Shown piece by piece: positions 1-9,174 of a stretch of DNA of 64,000 nucleotides. Numbering within the stretch: the first letter of the stretch is position 1; every line of letters begins with the position of its first letter. The DNA lies in contig NZ_JAUGQQ010000002.1 in the NCBI RefSeq assembly GCF_030410135.1, forward strand, positions 186,001 to 250,000, in the 5' to 3' direction. The notes beneath the pieces are model-generated. The model did no database searches. It saw only the letters and a list, made by a program, of their open reading frames with translations, and was not told the origin of the DNA. This stretch comes from Aequorivita aurantiaca. GTDB lineage: Bacteria; Bacteroidota; Bacteroidia; Flavobacteriales; Flavobacteriaceae. Position numbers and translations under genes: made by a program.

Positions 1-724
1 CGCTTTCATTTTGAAGCAGATATTTTAGCAGGTTCGCTTTTGTGTAAAAATTGGGAACCGAGTAGGCAAATTGTTTAATGGTTTCCAAGGGGGTTCCGCT
101 AACCGCCACCGAGACGGTTGTTGGGGCAATAAAAAAATCGTGTATAAAAACATTCACATCGTCTGTCATGGTAGCGGAAAACATGATGTTTTGACGTTTG
201 TTCGGGAGCAGTTCCAAAATATTGGTAAGCTGAAATCGGAATCCGAGATCCAGCATTACGTCTACTTCATCTATCACCACTTTTTTAATAGCCTTCAGTT
301 GCAGTGCCCGACTTACAACCAAATCATATAATCTTCCGGGAGTGGCCACTATAATATCGGAACCTTGGGCAACATCTTCCTTTTGTCGGTTAATGTTGGT
401 GCCTCCAAATACGCCTTTAACTCTTATTGAAGCATATTTTCCGAATTTTTCAATTTCCTCCACCACCTGGATAACTAATTCTCGCGTGGGCACGAGAACT
501 AACACTCTTGGATTTATCTCTTTCGAAAATTTTAGGTCCTGCAAAATTGGAAGCATATATGCAAGTGTTTTTCCGGTTCCCGTTTGCGCTATCCCAACCA
601 TATCAGTCCCAGACATAATTACCGAAAATGATTGTGCTTGAATGGGCGTGGGTTTTTCAAAACCCAAATCGGACATGGCATATTGCAGCTGGTTGGAAAT
701 GTTGAAATCAGTAAATGTTTCCAT
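1..724 (-). CDS. DEAD-box RNA helicase, N-terminal part (runs off the left edge)
   Basis: ATP-dependent RNA helicase of superfamily 2, cytosolic; the family acts in ribosome assembly and RNA turnover. I translated the minus strand from an ATG at 724. About 241 residues are visible, covering the Q-motif (PTPIQ near residue 26), Walker A AQTGTGKT (46-53), PTREL, TPGR, motif II and SAT (SATMT). The C-terminal RecA domain lies outside the window. Motif II reads DEVD (152-155) where the family normally has DEAD. The last Asp-Glu pair needed for ATP hydrolysis is kept in part, so activity is likely. The family call is firm; which cellular helicase it corresponds to cannot be said. Confidence 0.9.
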   Translation of the reverse strand, partial: METFTDFNISNQLQYAMSDLGFEKPTPIQAQSFSVIMSGTDMVGIAQTGTGKTLAYMLPILQDLKFSKEINPRVLVLVPTRELVIQVVEEIEKFGKYASIRVKGVFGGTNINRQKEDVAQGSDIIVATPGRLYDLVVSRALQLKAIKKVVIDEVDVMLDLGFRFQLTNILELLPNKRQNIMFSATMTDDVNVFIHDFFIAPTTVSVAVSGTPLETIKQFAYSVPNFYTKANLLKYLLQNES

Positions 725-837
725 TCTTGTTTATTTCCTGCAAAAATAGCGTTTCACGCACGAATTTTGACCATTTTTGAATTTAATGACCTCTATTTTA
801 AAATATAAATAAATTTATTGATTTATAAGATTAATCG

Positions 838-2076
838 TTAATCGGCATTTGGGTTCATCTTTTTTAGAGCGTTGGTTGCATAATCTGCGCCGAAGTTAGC
901 ATTCAAATTCAATGATTCTGCGCGTCCCAAAGAGTACAAAACATAATCAACGCCCGGTTTGGAATAGCAAACAATCAAATCTGCCAAAACATTGTATGCG
1001 CCTTTTGTTTTTTTGGAAGTTGCATTCAAATCACCATAAGCCGCAGATGCAAAGGCCGAACAGTCCACCAATTTGTTTTGGTTATTGATGTAATTTTTCC
1101 CAGCGATAACTTGGCATCCTGCGGACCAATTGGAAGATCCAATTCCCGACCAGTGAATATTGATGCTGTTGTTCACCTCCAGACTGTTACTTCCTTTTAA
1201 TGCAAGATCCTGAGGTGTAAGCGCATTATTTCTATCAAGGTCGCGAAGAATTATAACTCCCGCCGGGTCATAAGGCTTTAGTGCGCGATAGATTTTTTGT
1301 TCCTCGGAAATTTTATGCCATCCAAACCTATATTTATGCTGTCCTTCAACGAGTGAAGGCGGAATATTTTTCGAAACCATACCTTTACTCGGATCCGTGG
1401 AACCCCAGAATTTGAAAACCATACCGTTAACGAGCAATACAAAAAGATCGTCATTTGCCCGTTTAACTGCTTCAGCTTTTTCTTGATTTCGCCGTATTCC
1501 AATTAAATGGATTTCATCGGGGGAAAAGTTCCAATCCTTCACTTTTAGGGTTGAATATGTTTTAGATAGCTCGTTCACCGCTTTCATAATTGGTCCGGAA
1601 TTTCTCTGATAATGTTCTTTCGAAGTATTCAACAATTTTATCCAATCACTGAATTCCTTGGATGGTTTCTCCGAAGACACACTGCCCCACTCTGCTGTTA
1701 TTCCATTGTTTTTCCAACGCTGTATGTGCTTCATAGTTCCATTTCCCACTATGCCATCGGGCACCATCTGTGGGTCACCTTCTGGATCGATGGTTCGAAT
1801 ATATTCTTGAAATAGCCGTGCGGCAGATTGCGTAACATAATCAAAAACACCATCCACAACTCCCCGAGGCATGAAGCCTGCTTTATATAGAAATTGTTGC
1901 AGTTGGAAAACATCATTACCATTTTCTTGGCGAAAGGAGCGCCAACTGGTACGATCATCATCCCGAAAGGAAACGGCTGACGTTGTTAGCCCATCTTTAT
2001 GGTAGGGCGCAAGATATTTTTTACGATCTATTGGGGTTTTGCCCAAATCACAGCTGCCAAGAAATAGTGTTCCCAT
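838..2076 (-). CDS. Peptidoglycan-binding-domain protein with C-terminal SxGC cysteine motif, no signal peptide
   Basis: Protein of 412 residues. I start it at the ATG at 2076 rather than the in-frame TTG nine bases upstream. Around residues 55-125 there is a peptidoglycan-binding domain: QLQQFLYKAGF, then GVVDGVFDYVTQSAARLFQ, then a DGIVGNGTMKHIQ repeat. Near residue 320 lies IHWSGIGSSNWSAGCQVI, a His followed by S-x-G-C as in L,D-transpeptidase-like (YkuD) or related cysteine hydrolases. The last 80 residues are unassigned. There is no clear signal peptide, which is odd for a cell-wall enzyme. It may be a lysin, bacteriocin or secretion-system cargo. The peptidoglycan-binding call is fairly sure; the catalytic call is tentative. 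Confidence 0.6.
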   Translation of the reverse strand: MGTLFLGSCDLGKTPIDRKKYLAPYHKDGLTTSAVSFRDDDRTSWRSFRQENGNDVFQLQQFLYKAGFMPRGVVDGVFDYVTQSAARLFQEYIRTIDPEGDPQMVPDGIVGNGTMKHIQRWKNNGITAEWGSVSSEKPSKEFSDWIKLLNTSKEHYQRNSGPIMKAVNELSKTYSTLKVKDWNFSPDEIHLIGIRRNQEKAEAVKRANDDLFVLLVNGMVFKFWGSTDPSKGMVSKNIPPSLVEGQHKYRFGWHKISEEQKIYRALKPYDPAGVIILRDLDRNNALTPQDLALKGSNSLEVNNSINIHWSGIGSSNWSAGCQVIAGKNYINNQNKLVDCSAFASAAYGDLNATSKKTKGAYNVLADLIVCYSKPGVDYVLYSLGRAESLNLNANFGADYATNALKKMNPNAD

Positions 2077-2321
2077 AACATTCAATTTTAATTAGGATAT
2101 AAGCACCGCAAAACCCATTATAGCTTCGCGATTGTTGGTGTAATCTCAATTATAAAAATGCTGAGGAGTGACTTGTTTTGAAAATTAAATTACATTTAAA
2201 CCTAAATGATATTACTAATTGTAAATCATCTGGTTAGCATTTCAATTTTCACTTTTAAATGTATGAAATTAGCGCGAGAAAATCGCACTATCTTTAAAAT
2301 TGGATAGAATAAAATAATAAT

Positions 2322-3875
2322 TTAATCTTGGGGCGGATAGCCATGGATTTCTTCGAAAACAGCATCAAAATTATCGCGAAGATAACTTCGCAATTTTAGC
2401 CGATAATCTTCCTTTAGCCAAGTAATAAAATTATGTGTACTCTTGCTGATGCATTGCGAATATTTTTCGATACGATGATCAATATCATCCCCCAACATTT
2501 TGGCAAGACCAAGTGCATCATAAACATCTTCACTGTTTTCAATGCAAATGTGCGCATGCTGCTCAATGGAGCGTTCTAAAACCACTTTGGAGGATTCACC
2601 TTTAAATGTAGCCTCTTGGTACGTTGCTTTTATATCGAAATAAACCTCTTTGCTCTTACTGAATTCTGCTCTAAGCTTGTCAGGCATTTCATATCTGAAA
2701 TGGCTTTCCAACTCATCGTCACTCAAAAGCCGATCCATATAATAATCCGGCGACCGAAAGATTGCATGCCAGTCCAGCGGCGCTTCCCAGGGTCCAAAAC
2801 GTTGATAGTTGTTACCTAAATCAATAACAGAGAATTTTGACTTATTGTTCAGAATTCGCGAGCCGCGACCAATCATTTGAAAATAGAGCGTTAAGGAACG
2901 GGTCGCACGATTAAGAATAATTGTGTCTATGGTGGGCTCATCAAAACCAGTGGTCAAAATACTCACGGAAGTTAAAATGGCATCCGGGGTTTCCCGGAAC
3001 CAGTTCAAAATTTGTTTCCGCTGTTTTTTTGTGGCTGTATTATCCAAATGCATAATGGGCAACCCTTCAGCCTTCAAATGATAATATACTTGAACGGAAG
3101 TATTTATCCCATTATTAAAAATCAAAGTTTTTTTGCCCTTGGAATGGTTTAGATAAGCCTGGTACAATTGGTCCAACATTCCCACTGCAGAATAAAGATC
3201 ATCCGAGGACTTCACGGTGTAATCGCCATTGGAGCCAATCTCAAGCGAAGTTAAACCCATATTATATTGGAAAACCTCCACCTCGGCCAAAAATTCATTT
3301 TCTATTAACGATTGAATACTTTCACCCACAATCAGTTCCTGATAATTATCCTTCATAGGCAAATTTCTGTTCGAACTTAACGGCGTTGCGGTGACCCCGA
3401 GAATAAAGGATTTTTCAAAAAATTTGAAAAGTTTGGTAAAGGAATTATAGTGCGCCTCATCAATTATAACCAGTCCAATGTCTGAAATATCAAGTTTGTT
3501 ATCGGTCAAACGGTTATTCAAAGTTTCGACCATTGCCACAAAACAACTGTATTTTTCTTGGTCGTCCAGGTTGGCGGTACTATTTACGACCTTGTTCACC
3601 ACGCCGAAACTGGTTAACATTTCAGAAGTCTGCTTACAGAGCTCCAAACGATGGGTCATTACAAGCACTTTTTTGTTGTGGTTTTTTAGATATTGACGGA
3701 CAATTTCAGAAAAAATCACCGTCTTTCCGCCGCCAGTCGGTAATTGATAAAGTAAATGGTAGTCGTCCGGCGCCGTTTCGAACTTATCAAAAATTTTATC
3801 TATTGCTCCTTTTTGATAGCTGTATAACTCCTTGTCTGTTTTCTTTTCTTGGATTGCTTCCTTCGCCTCGATCAT
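2322..3875 (-). CDS. DEAD/DEAH-box superfamily 2 helicase (UvrB/Res-III type)
   Basis: ATP-dependent DNA or RNA helicase of about 517 residues, cytosolic. The ATG at 3875 is preferred to an upstream TTG at 3902. The order is: SYQKGAID (Q-like), Walker A QLPTGGGKT near residue 45, DEAH (VIIDEAHYNSF) near 140, motif III GVTATPL, then a C-terminal helicase domain with TTGFDEPTID and the arginine-finger motif QMIGRGSR near 345. The last 150 residues are family specific. This is the SSL2/type III restriction-like helicase core, but no methylase or nuclease partner is adjacent, so I would not call it a restriction subunit. The role is probably repair or RNA related. Confidence 0.85.
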   Translation of the reverse strand: MIEAKEAIQEKKTDKELYSYQKGAIDKIFDKFETAPDDYHLLYQLPTGGGKTVIFSEIVRQYLKNHNKKVLVMTHRLELCKQTSEMLTSFGVVNKVVNSTANLDDQEKYSCFVAMVETLNNRLTDNKLDISDIGLVIIDEAHYNSFTKLFKFFEKSFILGVTATPLSSNRNLPMKDNYQELIVGESIQSLIENEFLAEVEVFQYNMGLTSLEIGSNGDYTVKSSDDLYSAVGMLDQLYQAYLNHSKGKKTLIFNNGINTSVQVYYHLKAEGLPIMHLDNTATKKQRKQILNWFRETPDAILTSVSILTTGFDEPTIDTIILNRATRSLTLYFQMIGRGSRILNNKSKFSVIDLGNNYQRFGPWEAPLDWHAIFRSPDYYMDRLLSDDELESHFRYEMPDKLRAEFSKSKEVYFDIKATYQEATFKGESSKVVLERSIEQHAHICIENSEDVYDALGLAKMLGDDIDHRIEKYSQCISKSTHNFITWLKEDYRLKLRSYLRDNFDAVFEEIHGYPPQD

Positions 3876-3971
3876 AAATGGCCAGTTTTTTTTGGATTGC
3901 AAAAATACGTCCTTTTAAAGGTTTTGGACGAAGAAATAAAGGAATAATTCCCAAATGAATTTTAGCAATTG

Positions 3972-4199
3972 CTATTTCTGCTTCGTTTTTAAATAAAGCT
4001 GTTCCACTTTTTCTCGGGCCCAAGGTGTTTTCCGAAGAAAAGTTAAACTGGATTTTATAGAAGGGTTACTGTTGAATGAATTGATCCTTATTTTCTCACC
4101 CAGAATATCCCATCCATAATAATTGACAAGAAACTCAAGCATTTCCACGAGTTTAATTCCGTGCAGTGGGTTATTGGGCTGTTCCTTATCCATTTTCAT
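3972..4199 (-). CDS. VF530-type (DUF2132) small DNA-binding protein
   Basis: Small protein of 75 residues with the signature of the VF530 family: NNPLHGIKL near the N-terminus, [10 protein letters not shown] in the middle, then [22 protein letters not shown]. The family is named after a Vibrio fischeri structure and is thought to bind DNA through a compact helical fold; its cellular role is not established. The ATG at 4199 is followed by a second in-frame ATG two codons later. It lies between the SDR-like gene and the helicase, on the same strand with short gaps, so co-transcription is plausible. Confidence 0.85.
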   Translation of the reverse strand: MKMDKEQPNNPLHGIKLVEMLEFLVNYYGWDILGEKIRINSFNSNPSIKSSLTFLRKTPWAREKVEQLYLKTKQK

Positions 4200-4222
4200 T
4201 CATAATCCGTTTTATGTAGAAA

Positions 4223-5827
4223 TTACCAATCTATGGGCCTATAATCCTTTAAAAATTTACCGCTCCAGTGTTTGCCAGTGTTTATCCCGTCAAATAGTGG
4301 ATCCATTACACGGGCAGCACCGTCAACAATATCCAGCGGGGGTTGAAAATCGTGAAGTTCCATTTTTCGTTGTGCAAGTTCCACGGGATCCTCATCGGTT
4401 ACCCAGCCCGTATCCACTGCATTGATATAGATTCCTTCTTTGGCAAAACCTCCTGCCGCAGTATGCGTTAACATATTCAGCGCCGCTTTTGCCATATTGG
4501 TATGTGGATGACGATCTTCCTTAAAAAACCGATGGAATTTTCCTTCCATGGCTGAAACGTTGATTATATGTTTTTTCCCTGTATTTTTCTTTTTCATTAT
4601 TTCTCCCAAACGATTGCACAGTACGAAAGGTGCAATTGAGTTTACCAATTGAACCTCAATCATTTCTGTGGTTTCAATTTCACCAAGCCTTAAACGCCAA
4701 CTATTTGTTTTTCGAAGATCCACTTGTTGCAAATCAGCATCCAATTTGCCTTCAGGAAAAACTTCTTTTGAACTTAAAGAATTGTCAAAGCTATAGGGAA
4801 TTTGTGAAAGTTTTGCGGAAGCACGAATTCCTATTCCTGGCTCCGCGCCGTGCCAAGTTACCGGAATGTTTTTATTTGAATTTGTGCCTATATCTGCGGT
4901 TAGGGTTTTCAACTCCTGAAGGCAATTCATATGGTCTTGCAGCAGGTGCTTCACAAATTGAGGGTGTTCATCAAAAGGCATTTCTTCCTTAGCCATCAAA
5001 TGTTGATAAAATCCGGCTGGCCGTCGCACCGTTTGGGCAGCATTATTTATTAGAATATCTAGGTTTTCATGTTTCTGCTCAATGTAATTGCAGAAAATTT
5101 CCACACTCGGAATATGTCGCAAATCCAGTCCATGGATCTTCAATCTATCTGCCCATTGATGGAAATCGTCCTCCTGCGCAAAACGGTAGGCCGAATCCGC
5201 CGGAAATCTAGTAGTTGCCACCACTGTAGCACCGGCGCGCAAGAGCATTAACGTGATATGATATCCTATTTTTAATCGGGAGCCGGTAATTATGGCTAGT
5301 TGTCCGGTTAAATCTGCAGTTTGAAACCGCTTGGCATAATTGAAATCTCCACAATCGGTACACATGGTATCGTAAAAGTGATGCAGCTTTGTATAAAGCG
5401 TTTTACATACGTAGCAGTTTCGCGGGGTTTTCAGTTCCAGTTGCTTTTTGGAAGATAGCTCCGAGGTTTGTAATAATTTTGGAGCCACAAAAATTACGTT
5501 TTCACGAGCGCTTCGTATTCCCGTTTCTTTACGCGCGGTTCTATCTTTATTGGCTTGTTTTCGTTTTTCGGCTTTTTTGGCGTCCTTTTTTCTTCGGGAA
5601 AATTCATCGCGATCGGGACGGGAAAGTTGCCCCGAAGCCTTTATTAATGCCGTACGTTGATCTTTGGAAATTTCGAATATTTGATCGGTATTTTTATTTA
5701 GATGCTCAAGAATGGAGATGCATCTTGCAATTTCTTCGGCGCTGATTTCTCCGTTGGAAGTATTTCTATCACTATTCTTAAAATTTTCATTTTCGCAAAC
5801 TTCCATATCAGAAACCGGGTGTGCCAT
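4223..5827 (-). CDS. SDR-like protein with N-terminal zinc-knuckle extension
   Basis: Protein of 534 residues from an ATG at 5827. Residues 1-130 are charged, with a Lys/Arg-rich stretch near 75-105. A four-cysteine motif follows (C138, C141, C156, C159; CYVC and CTDC), likely a zinc knuckle. The rest is a Rossmann short-chain dehydrogenase fold: TGSRLKIG near 181, NNAAQT near 265, and a serine-bearing strand NVSAMEG near 445. The usual YxxxK catalytic pair reads T-N-M-A-K (HTNMAKAAL), so the catalytic Tyr seems to be Thr. Cofactor binding is likely; classical SDR catalysis is doubtful. Similar zinc-plus-SDR proteins exist in other bacteria and eukaryotes, without a firmly known substrate that I can name. 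Confidence 0.75.
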   Translation of the reverse strand: MAHPVSDMEVCENENFKNSDRNTSNGEISAEEIARCISILEHLNKNTDQIFEISKDQRTALIKASGQLSRPDRDEFSRRKKDAKKAEKRKQANKDRTARKETGIRSARENVIFVAPKLLQTSELSSKKQLELKTPRNCYVCKTLYTKLHHFYDTMCTDCGDFNYAKRFQTADLTGQLAIITGSRLKIGYHITLMLLRAGATVVATTRFPADSAYRFAQEDDFHQWADRLKIHGLDLRHIPSVEIFCNYIEQKHENLDILINNAAQTVRRPAGFYQHLMAKEEMPFDEHPQFVKHLLQDHMNCLQELKTLTADIGTNSNKNIPVTWHGAEPGIGIRASAKLSQIPYSFDNSLSSKEVFPEGKLDADLQQVDLRKTNSWRLRLGEIETTEMIEVQLVNSIAPFVLCNRLGEIMKKKNTGKKHIINVSAMEGKFHRFFKEDRHPHTNMAKAALNMLTHTAAGGFAKEGIYINAVDTGWVTDEDPVELAQRKMELHDFQPPLDIVDGAARVMDPLFDGINTGKHWSGKFLKDYRPIDW

Positions 5828-5888
5828 ATTAAATTTTCGGCAAATATAGTCACAGTTTGAATGTGCACAATTAAAATTTTATAAAGCC

Positions 5889-7991
5889 TTAATGGCCTAC
5901 TAACTCCTTCTGAACGTTGGTGGGTACGGGTTGGTAGGATGAAAAGGAGGATTTGAAGGTTGCCCTTCCTTGGGTTAAGGACCGTAAATCCGTGGAGAAA
6001 CCATATAATTCCGCTTCGGGAGTTAGGCATTTTAACACCTGATAACTATTGTTGCTTTCTATTCCCTGTATCATGGAGCGTCTAGCTTGCAGATCTGTCA
6101 TAACATTTCCAACCATTTCCTCGGGAACTTTTACGGTCAATTCCAAAACAGGTTCCAAAAGCTTCGGATTTGCATTTAGAAATGCATCCTTAAAGGCATG
6201 TGCCCCCGCTATTTTAAATGAGATGTCATTTGAATCTACGGAATGCATTTTTCCATCGTAAACCATCACGCGCACATCACGAATATATGAATTTACCAAA
6301 GGGCCGTTTTCCATTACCTCCAAAATGCCTTTCATTATTGAGGGTAAATAGCGCTGATCTATCACTCCGCCCACTATGCAATTATAGAATAAAAGTTTTC
6401 CGCCCCAGGATAGATCAATTTCCTCTTTTCCGCGAATGTTGAAACCTTGTGGTTCTTCCATATTTTGGGTCCAGGGTTCTATTTTTAAGTGAACTTCTGC
6501 GAACTGTCCCGAACCACCCGACTGCTTTTTATGGCGATAATTAGATGTAGAAGACCGCTGGATTGTTTCGCGGAAAGCAATTTTCGGTTTTTCAAATCTT
6601 GCTTCCACGCCATAAATGTGTTTTAATGCCCATTCAATGGTAGCTAAATGAAGATCGCCTTGGCAGGACAGAACTAGTTGTTTTCCTTCTTTTGAAAAGG
6701 ATATTGCAACAGTAGGGTCCTGACTGTGAATTTTTTTCAAGGATTCGCTAAGCTTTTCTTCATCTTTAGTATTTACTGCAAAAATCGCCTTTCTTACCCT
6801 TGGATGCGGAAACTTAATGGACTTCATTTGAATTGAATGATTTGGTGCCGCCAAGGTATCATTGGTCTCAGTGAATTTTAATTTTAAGGTTGCACCAATG
6901 TCGCCCACAGTTAGCTTAGTTACGGGGTGTCGTTCCTTCCCATCCATAATAAACAACTGGTTTATGGTTTCGGTTTCGTCATTTCTGAAATTGGTTAGTT
7001 TATCGTTTAATCGCACTTCACCACTCATAACCTTAAAAAAAGTAATTTGACCTAAGTTGGGTTGATATACTGTCTTAAAAATGAAAAGAATAGTGGGTCC
7101 TTCCTTGTGGGCGTTGATTTCTTTTCCCTCCACACTTTGCTCGGGCTTCATATCTGCAGCGGCGGGAGCAACATTGTCTATAAAACCCATCAATCTTCCC
7201 GTTCCCATATCCTTTAGGGCAGAAACGCAAAAAATAGGAAACAGCTCGTGATTCAGCATTCCAGCCTTAATGCCTTGGCGCATTTCATCTTCGTTCAACG
7301 TACCCTTATCAAAAAAAAGCTCCATCAATGTTTCATCATTTTCTGCAGCCTTTTCTATTAATTCGTTGTGAAGCCGGTTGGCCAATTCCTTTTGTTCATC
7401 CGGGATTTCAAGTTTTTCGGGTTTTCCTCCTTCTGGTGAAAATCTGTACATTTTCATTTTAAGCACATCTATAATGCACTGCGCTCCCTCTAGAGTTAAT
7501 GGATACTGAATTTTAATGGCGTTGTTACCCACCAAACTTTTTATGCTTTGAAAACTTTCGTCAAATTTGGCATTGAGGTGGTCAATTTGATTGATCACAA
7601 ATATGGTTGGCTTGTGATATTTATCGATATAATTCCAAATTATTTCGGTTCCAACCTCCACACCATGCTGCGCGTTTAGAACAGTTAGGATTGTATCAGA
7701 AACGCGAATTGAGGAAATTATTTCCCCAATAAAATCATCAAGGCCGGGCGTATCAATAATATTTATTTTATAATTACGCCATTCTGTGTGAAGTGGGGTT
7801 GCGAAAATTGAATTTCCCCTTTCGTGTTCCACTTCGTGATGATCAGAAACAGTATTTTTATTTTCAACGCTACCACGGCGATTTATTAGGCCGGCCTCAA
7901 AGAGCATTGTTTCCGCAAGTGTGGTTTTGCCACTATTGTGGGCACCAACAAAAACTACGTTTTTGATGTGTTTGTCGTCATATATTTTCAT
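5889..7991 (-). CDS. EF-G-like translational GTPase (FusA paralogue)
   Basis: Translational GTPase of 700 residues, the usual length for EF-G, starting at ATG 7991. G1 is GAHNSGKTT (16-24), G3 is DTPGLDD near 81, and G4 is NQID rather than NKxD near 135. Domain II, domain IV (HKKQSGGSGQFAEV) and the C-terminal EF-G fold follow. The switch I region (HERGNSIFATPL) lacks the canonical RGITI. Together these deviations suggest a second EF-G class rather than the housekeeping factor, which in Bacteroidota normally sits in the str ribosomal operon. Possible roles are ribosome recycling or rescue, but none is shown here. Confidence 0.85.
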   Translation of the reverse strand: MKIYDDKHIKNVVFVGAHNSGKTTLAETMLFEAGLINRRGSVENKNTVSDHHEVEHERGNSIFATPLHTEWRNYKINIIDTPGLDDFIGEIISSIRVSDTILTVLNAQHGVEVGTEIIWNYIDKYHKPTIFVINQIDHLNAKFDESFQSIKSLVGNNAIKIQYPLTLEGAQCIIDVLKMKMYRFSPEGGKPEKLEIPDEQKELANRLHNELIEKAAENDETLMELFFDKGTLNEDEMRQGIKAGMLNHELFPIFCVSALKDMGTGRLMGFIDNVAPAAADMKPEQSVEGKEINAHKEGPTILFIFKTVYQPNLGQITFFKVMSGEVRLNDKLTNFRNDETETINQLFIMDGKERHPVTKLTVGDIGATLKLKFTETNDTLAAPNHSIQMKSIKFPHPRVRKAIFAVNTKDEEKLSESLKKIHSQDPTVAISFSKEGKQLVLSCQGDLHLATIEWALKHIYGVEARFEKPKIAFRETIQRSSTSNYRHKKQSGGSGQFAEVHLKIEPWTQNMEEPQGFNIRGKEEIDLSWGGKLLFYNCIVGGVIDQRYLPSIMKGILEVMENGPLVNSYIRDVRVMVYDGKMHSVDSNDISFKIAGAHAFKDAFLNANPKLLEPVLELTVKVPEEMVGNVMTDLQARRSMIQGIESNNSYQVLKCLTPEAELYGFSTDLRSLTQGRATFKSSFSSYQPVPTNVQKELVGH

Positions 7992-8186
7992 CTGTCAGGA
8001 TTTTTTGTTTAGTATTTTCAGATGCAATGCGCCAAACATTTATTGTGCAGTTTGGACTTGCGGTTAACTGTGAATCATAAGGTTATATAAGATTTGATTC
8101 TTAAAGATAGGAAATCTAATTCTGTAAATATATTCTTCATTTAAGATAATGTAAGTAAAATTGACAACGATTCGTGGTATTATCTA

Positions 8187-8288
8187 AAAGGATTTTATGA
8201 ATCCTTTATATAATTTAAAGTTTTAGTATTAAATAAATACTAAAGTGTTTGAAAACCACGCGCGTGGTGATGCAAAGCACTATCTTTA
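8187..8288 (+). promoter_or_regulatory. Three inverted repeats and a -7-like box upstream of the YtxH-like gene
   Basis: The 319-base gap between the EF-G gene and the YtxH-like gene holds three perfect inverted repeats in a row. They are AAAGGATT/AATCCTTT (8187-8207, 5-base loop), TTTAGTATT/AATACTAAA (8222-8244, 5-base loop) and the unbroken 14-base palindrome ACCACGCGCGTGGT (8255-8268). A -7-like TATCTTTA follows at 8281-8288, 22 bases before the ATG. The GC-rich palindrome falls where the -33 element would lie, so it is a candidate operator. No other gene is visible in this gap. Confidence 0.5.
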
Positions 8289-8310
8289 AATAAATTTTAA
8301 AAAAAACAAC

Positions 8311-8544
8311 ATGAACAATAAAGGAAAAGGATTATTGGCATTGCTGGGAGTAGCTGCCGGTGCATTTGCGTTTTGGAAATATAAAAACATGACGCCACAG
8401 GAAAAACAAAATCTTAAGGCTAAAGCAACCGAAACGGGCAATAGAATTAAGGAGAAGGCAGGTGAAGTTCAGGACACCCTTTCAGAAAAATATGACCAAC
8501 TTAAGAATGCCTCGAAGAGAGAAGCTAATGACATTACCCCATAA
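8311..8544 (+). CDS. Small YtxH-like membrane-anchored protein
   Basis: Protein of 77 residues. A short glycine/alanine hydrophobic segment (residues 6-22, LLALLGVAAGAFAFW) is followed by a strongly charged amphipathic helix (MTPQEKQNLKAKATETGNRI onward). This is the pattern of YtxH-like and general-stress proteins in flavobacteria. The ATG at 8311 is the only sensible start. A terminator follows the stop codon, so it is probably monocistronic. The inverted repeats upstream suggest specific regulation. No molecular function can be assigned. Confidence 0.75.
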   Translation: MNNKGKGLLALLGVAAGAFAFWKYKNMTPQEKQNLKAKATETGNRIKEKAGEVQDTLSEKYDQLKNASKREANDITP

Positions 8545-8566
8545 ATATTTGGTTATTTAAAAAGGA

Positions 8567-8593
8567 AAATCCCGCCATTGGCGGGATTTTTTT
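8567..8593 (+). terminator. Rho-independent terminator, probably bidirectional
   Basis: Stem AAATCCCGCC (8567-8576), loop ATT, stem GGCGGGATTT (8580-8589), then a T run. The opposite strand also reads into a T-rich tail, so it can serve both the YtxH-like gene and the convergent cold-shock gene that ends at 8605. Confidence 0.9.
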
Positions 8594-8604
8594 GTGGTTT
8601 ATAG

Positions 8605-9051
8605 TTAAACCTTCGTAACCTTTACGGCGTTCATGCCACGTTGGCCTTTTTCGAGTTCAAAGGAAACTGCGTCATTTTCAGAGATTTCATCAATAATACC
8701 GCTAACGTGGGTGAAATATTTTTCGTTGTTTTCATTATCAATAATAAATCCAAATCCTTTAGAAGAATCGTAAAATGAGACAGTTCCCTTTCTAACGGGA
8801 TTGAAGGCTTCGCGATCGCTTTCATCCTTCGGGGGGATTCCCAAGACAATATCTTCCGCATCAATTTCAACTTTCATTGATGGATCTGGCGGCGTATCCA
8901 CCAAGTTTCCGTCAAAGTCCACATAAACAAAATCGCTGCCCTGCGTTTTATCTGCTTTTCGGGCCTCTTTTTTCTTTTGCTTCTCCTCGCGTTTTTTTTG
9001 CTTTGCTTTTTCCTTTTCTTTCTTGTTATATGTTTGCTGGGATTTTGCCAT
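8605..9051 (-). CDS. Cold-shock-domain protein with Lys-rich N-terminal extension
   Basis: Protein of 148 residues; a bare cold-shock protein has about 65-70. Residues 1-40 are almost entirely Lys, Glu, Gln and Arg and look like a disordered or coiled extension. The cold-shock OB fold occupies residues 85-148: KGTVSFYDSSKGFGFI carries RNP1 and KYFTHVSGI carries RNP2. Cold-shock proteins bind single-stranded RNA and DNA and can act as RNA chaperones or antiterminators. The ATG is at 9051. The leader, about 115 bases from a -7 box at 9175-9182, contains a terminator-like hairpin, which points to control of transcription within the leader. Confidence 0.88.
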   Translation of the reverse strand: MAKSQQTYNKKEKEKAKQKKREEKQKKKEARKADKTQGSDFVYVDFDGNLVDTPPDPSMKVEIDAEDIVLGIPPKDESDREAFNPVRKGTVSFYDSSKGFGFIIDNENNEKYFTHVSGIIDEISENDAVSFELEKGQRGMNAVKVTKV

Positions 9052-9066
9052 AAATAATTTTGTAAA

Positions 9067-9097
9067 ATAAAAAAGTCATCTCCAAAAAGCAGATGAC
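9067..9097 (-). terminator. Terminator-like hairpin inside the cold-shock gene leader
   Basis: Read on the minus strand: GTCATCT, a nine-base loop, AGATGAC, then six T and TATTTT. It sits between the putative transcription start (about 9168) and the ATG at 9051, so it is a candidate attenuator rather than an end-of-gene terminator. Confidence 0.55.
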
Positions 9098-9174
9098 CTT
9101 AACTTAGTTCTATGCGTTATGCTTTTTTATCGGTTTATCTACTGGTTTTTTTGTTAATTACCACTGGAAGAGTA

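Noticed and set aside
71-641. Open frames on the plus strand across the left edge
   Set aside because: They lie antisense to a clear DEAD-box helicase coding sequence on the minus strand and have no family pattern.
2322-3875. Type III restriction enzyme Res subunit
   Set aside because: The helicase core is similar, but no endonuclease domain and no adjacent methyltransferase are present.
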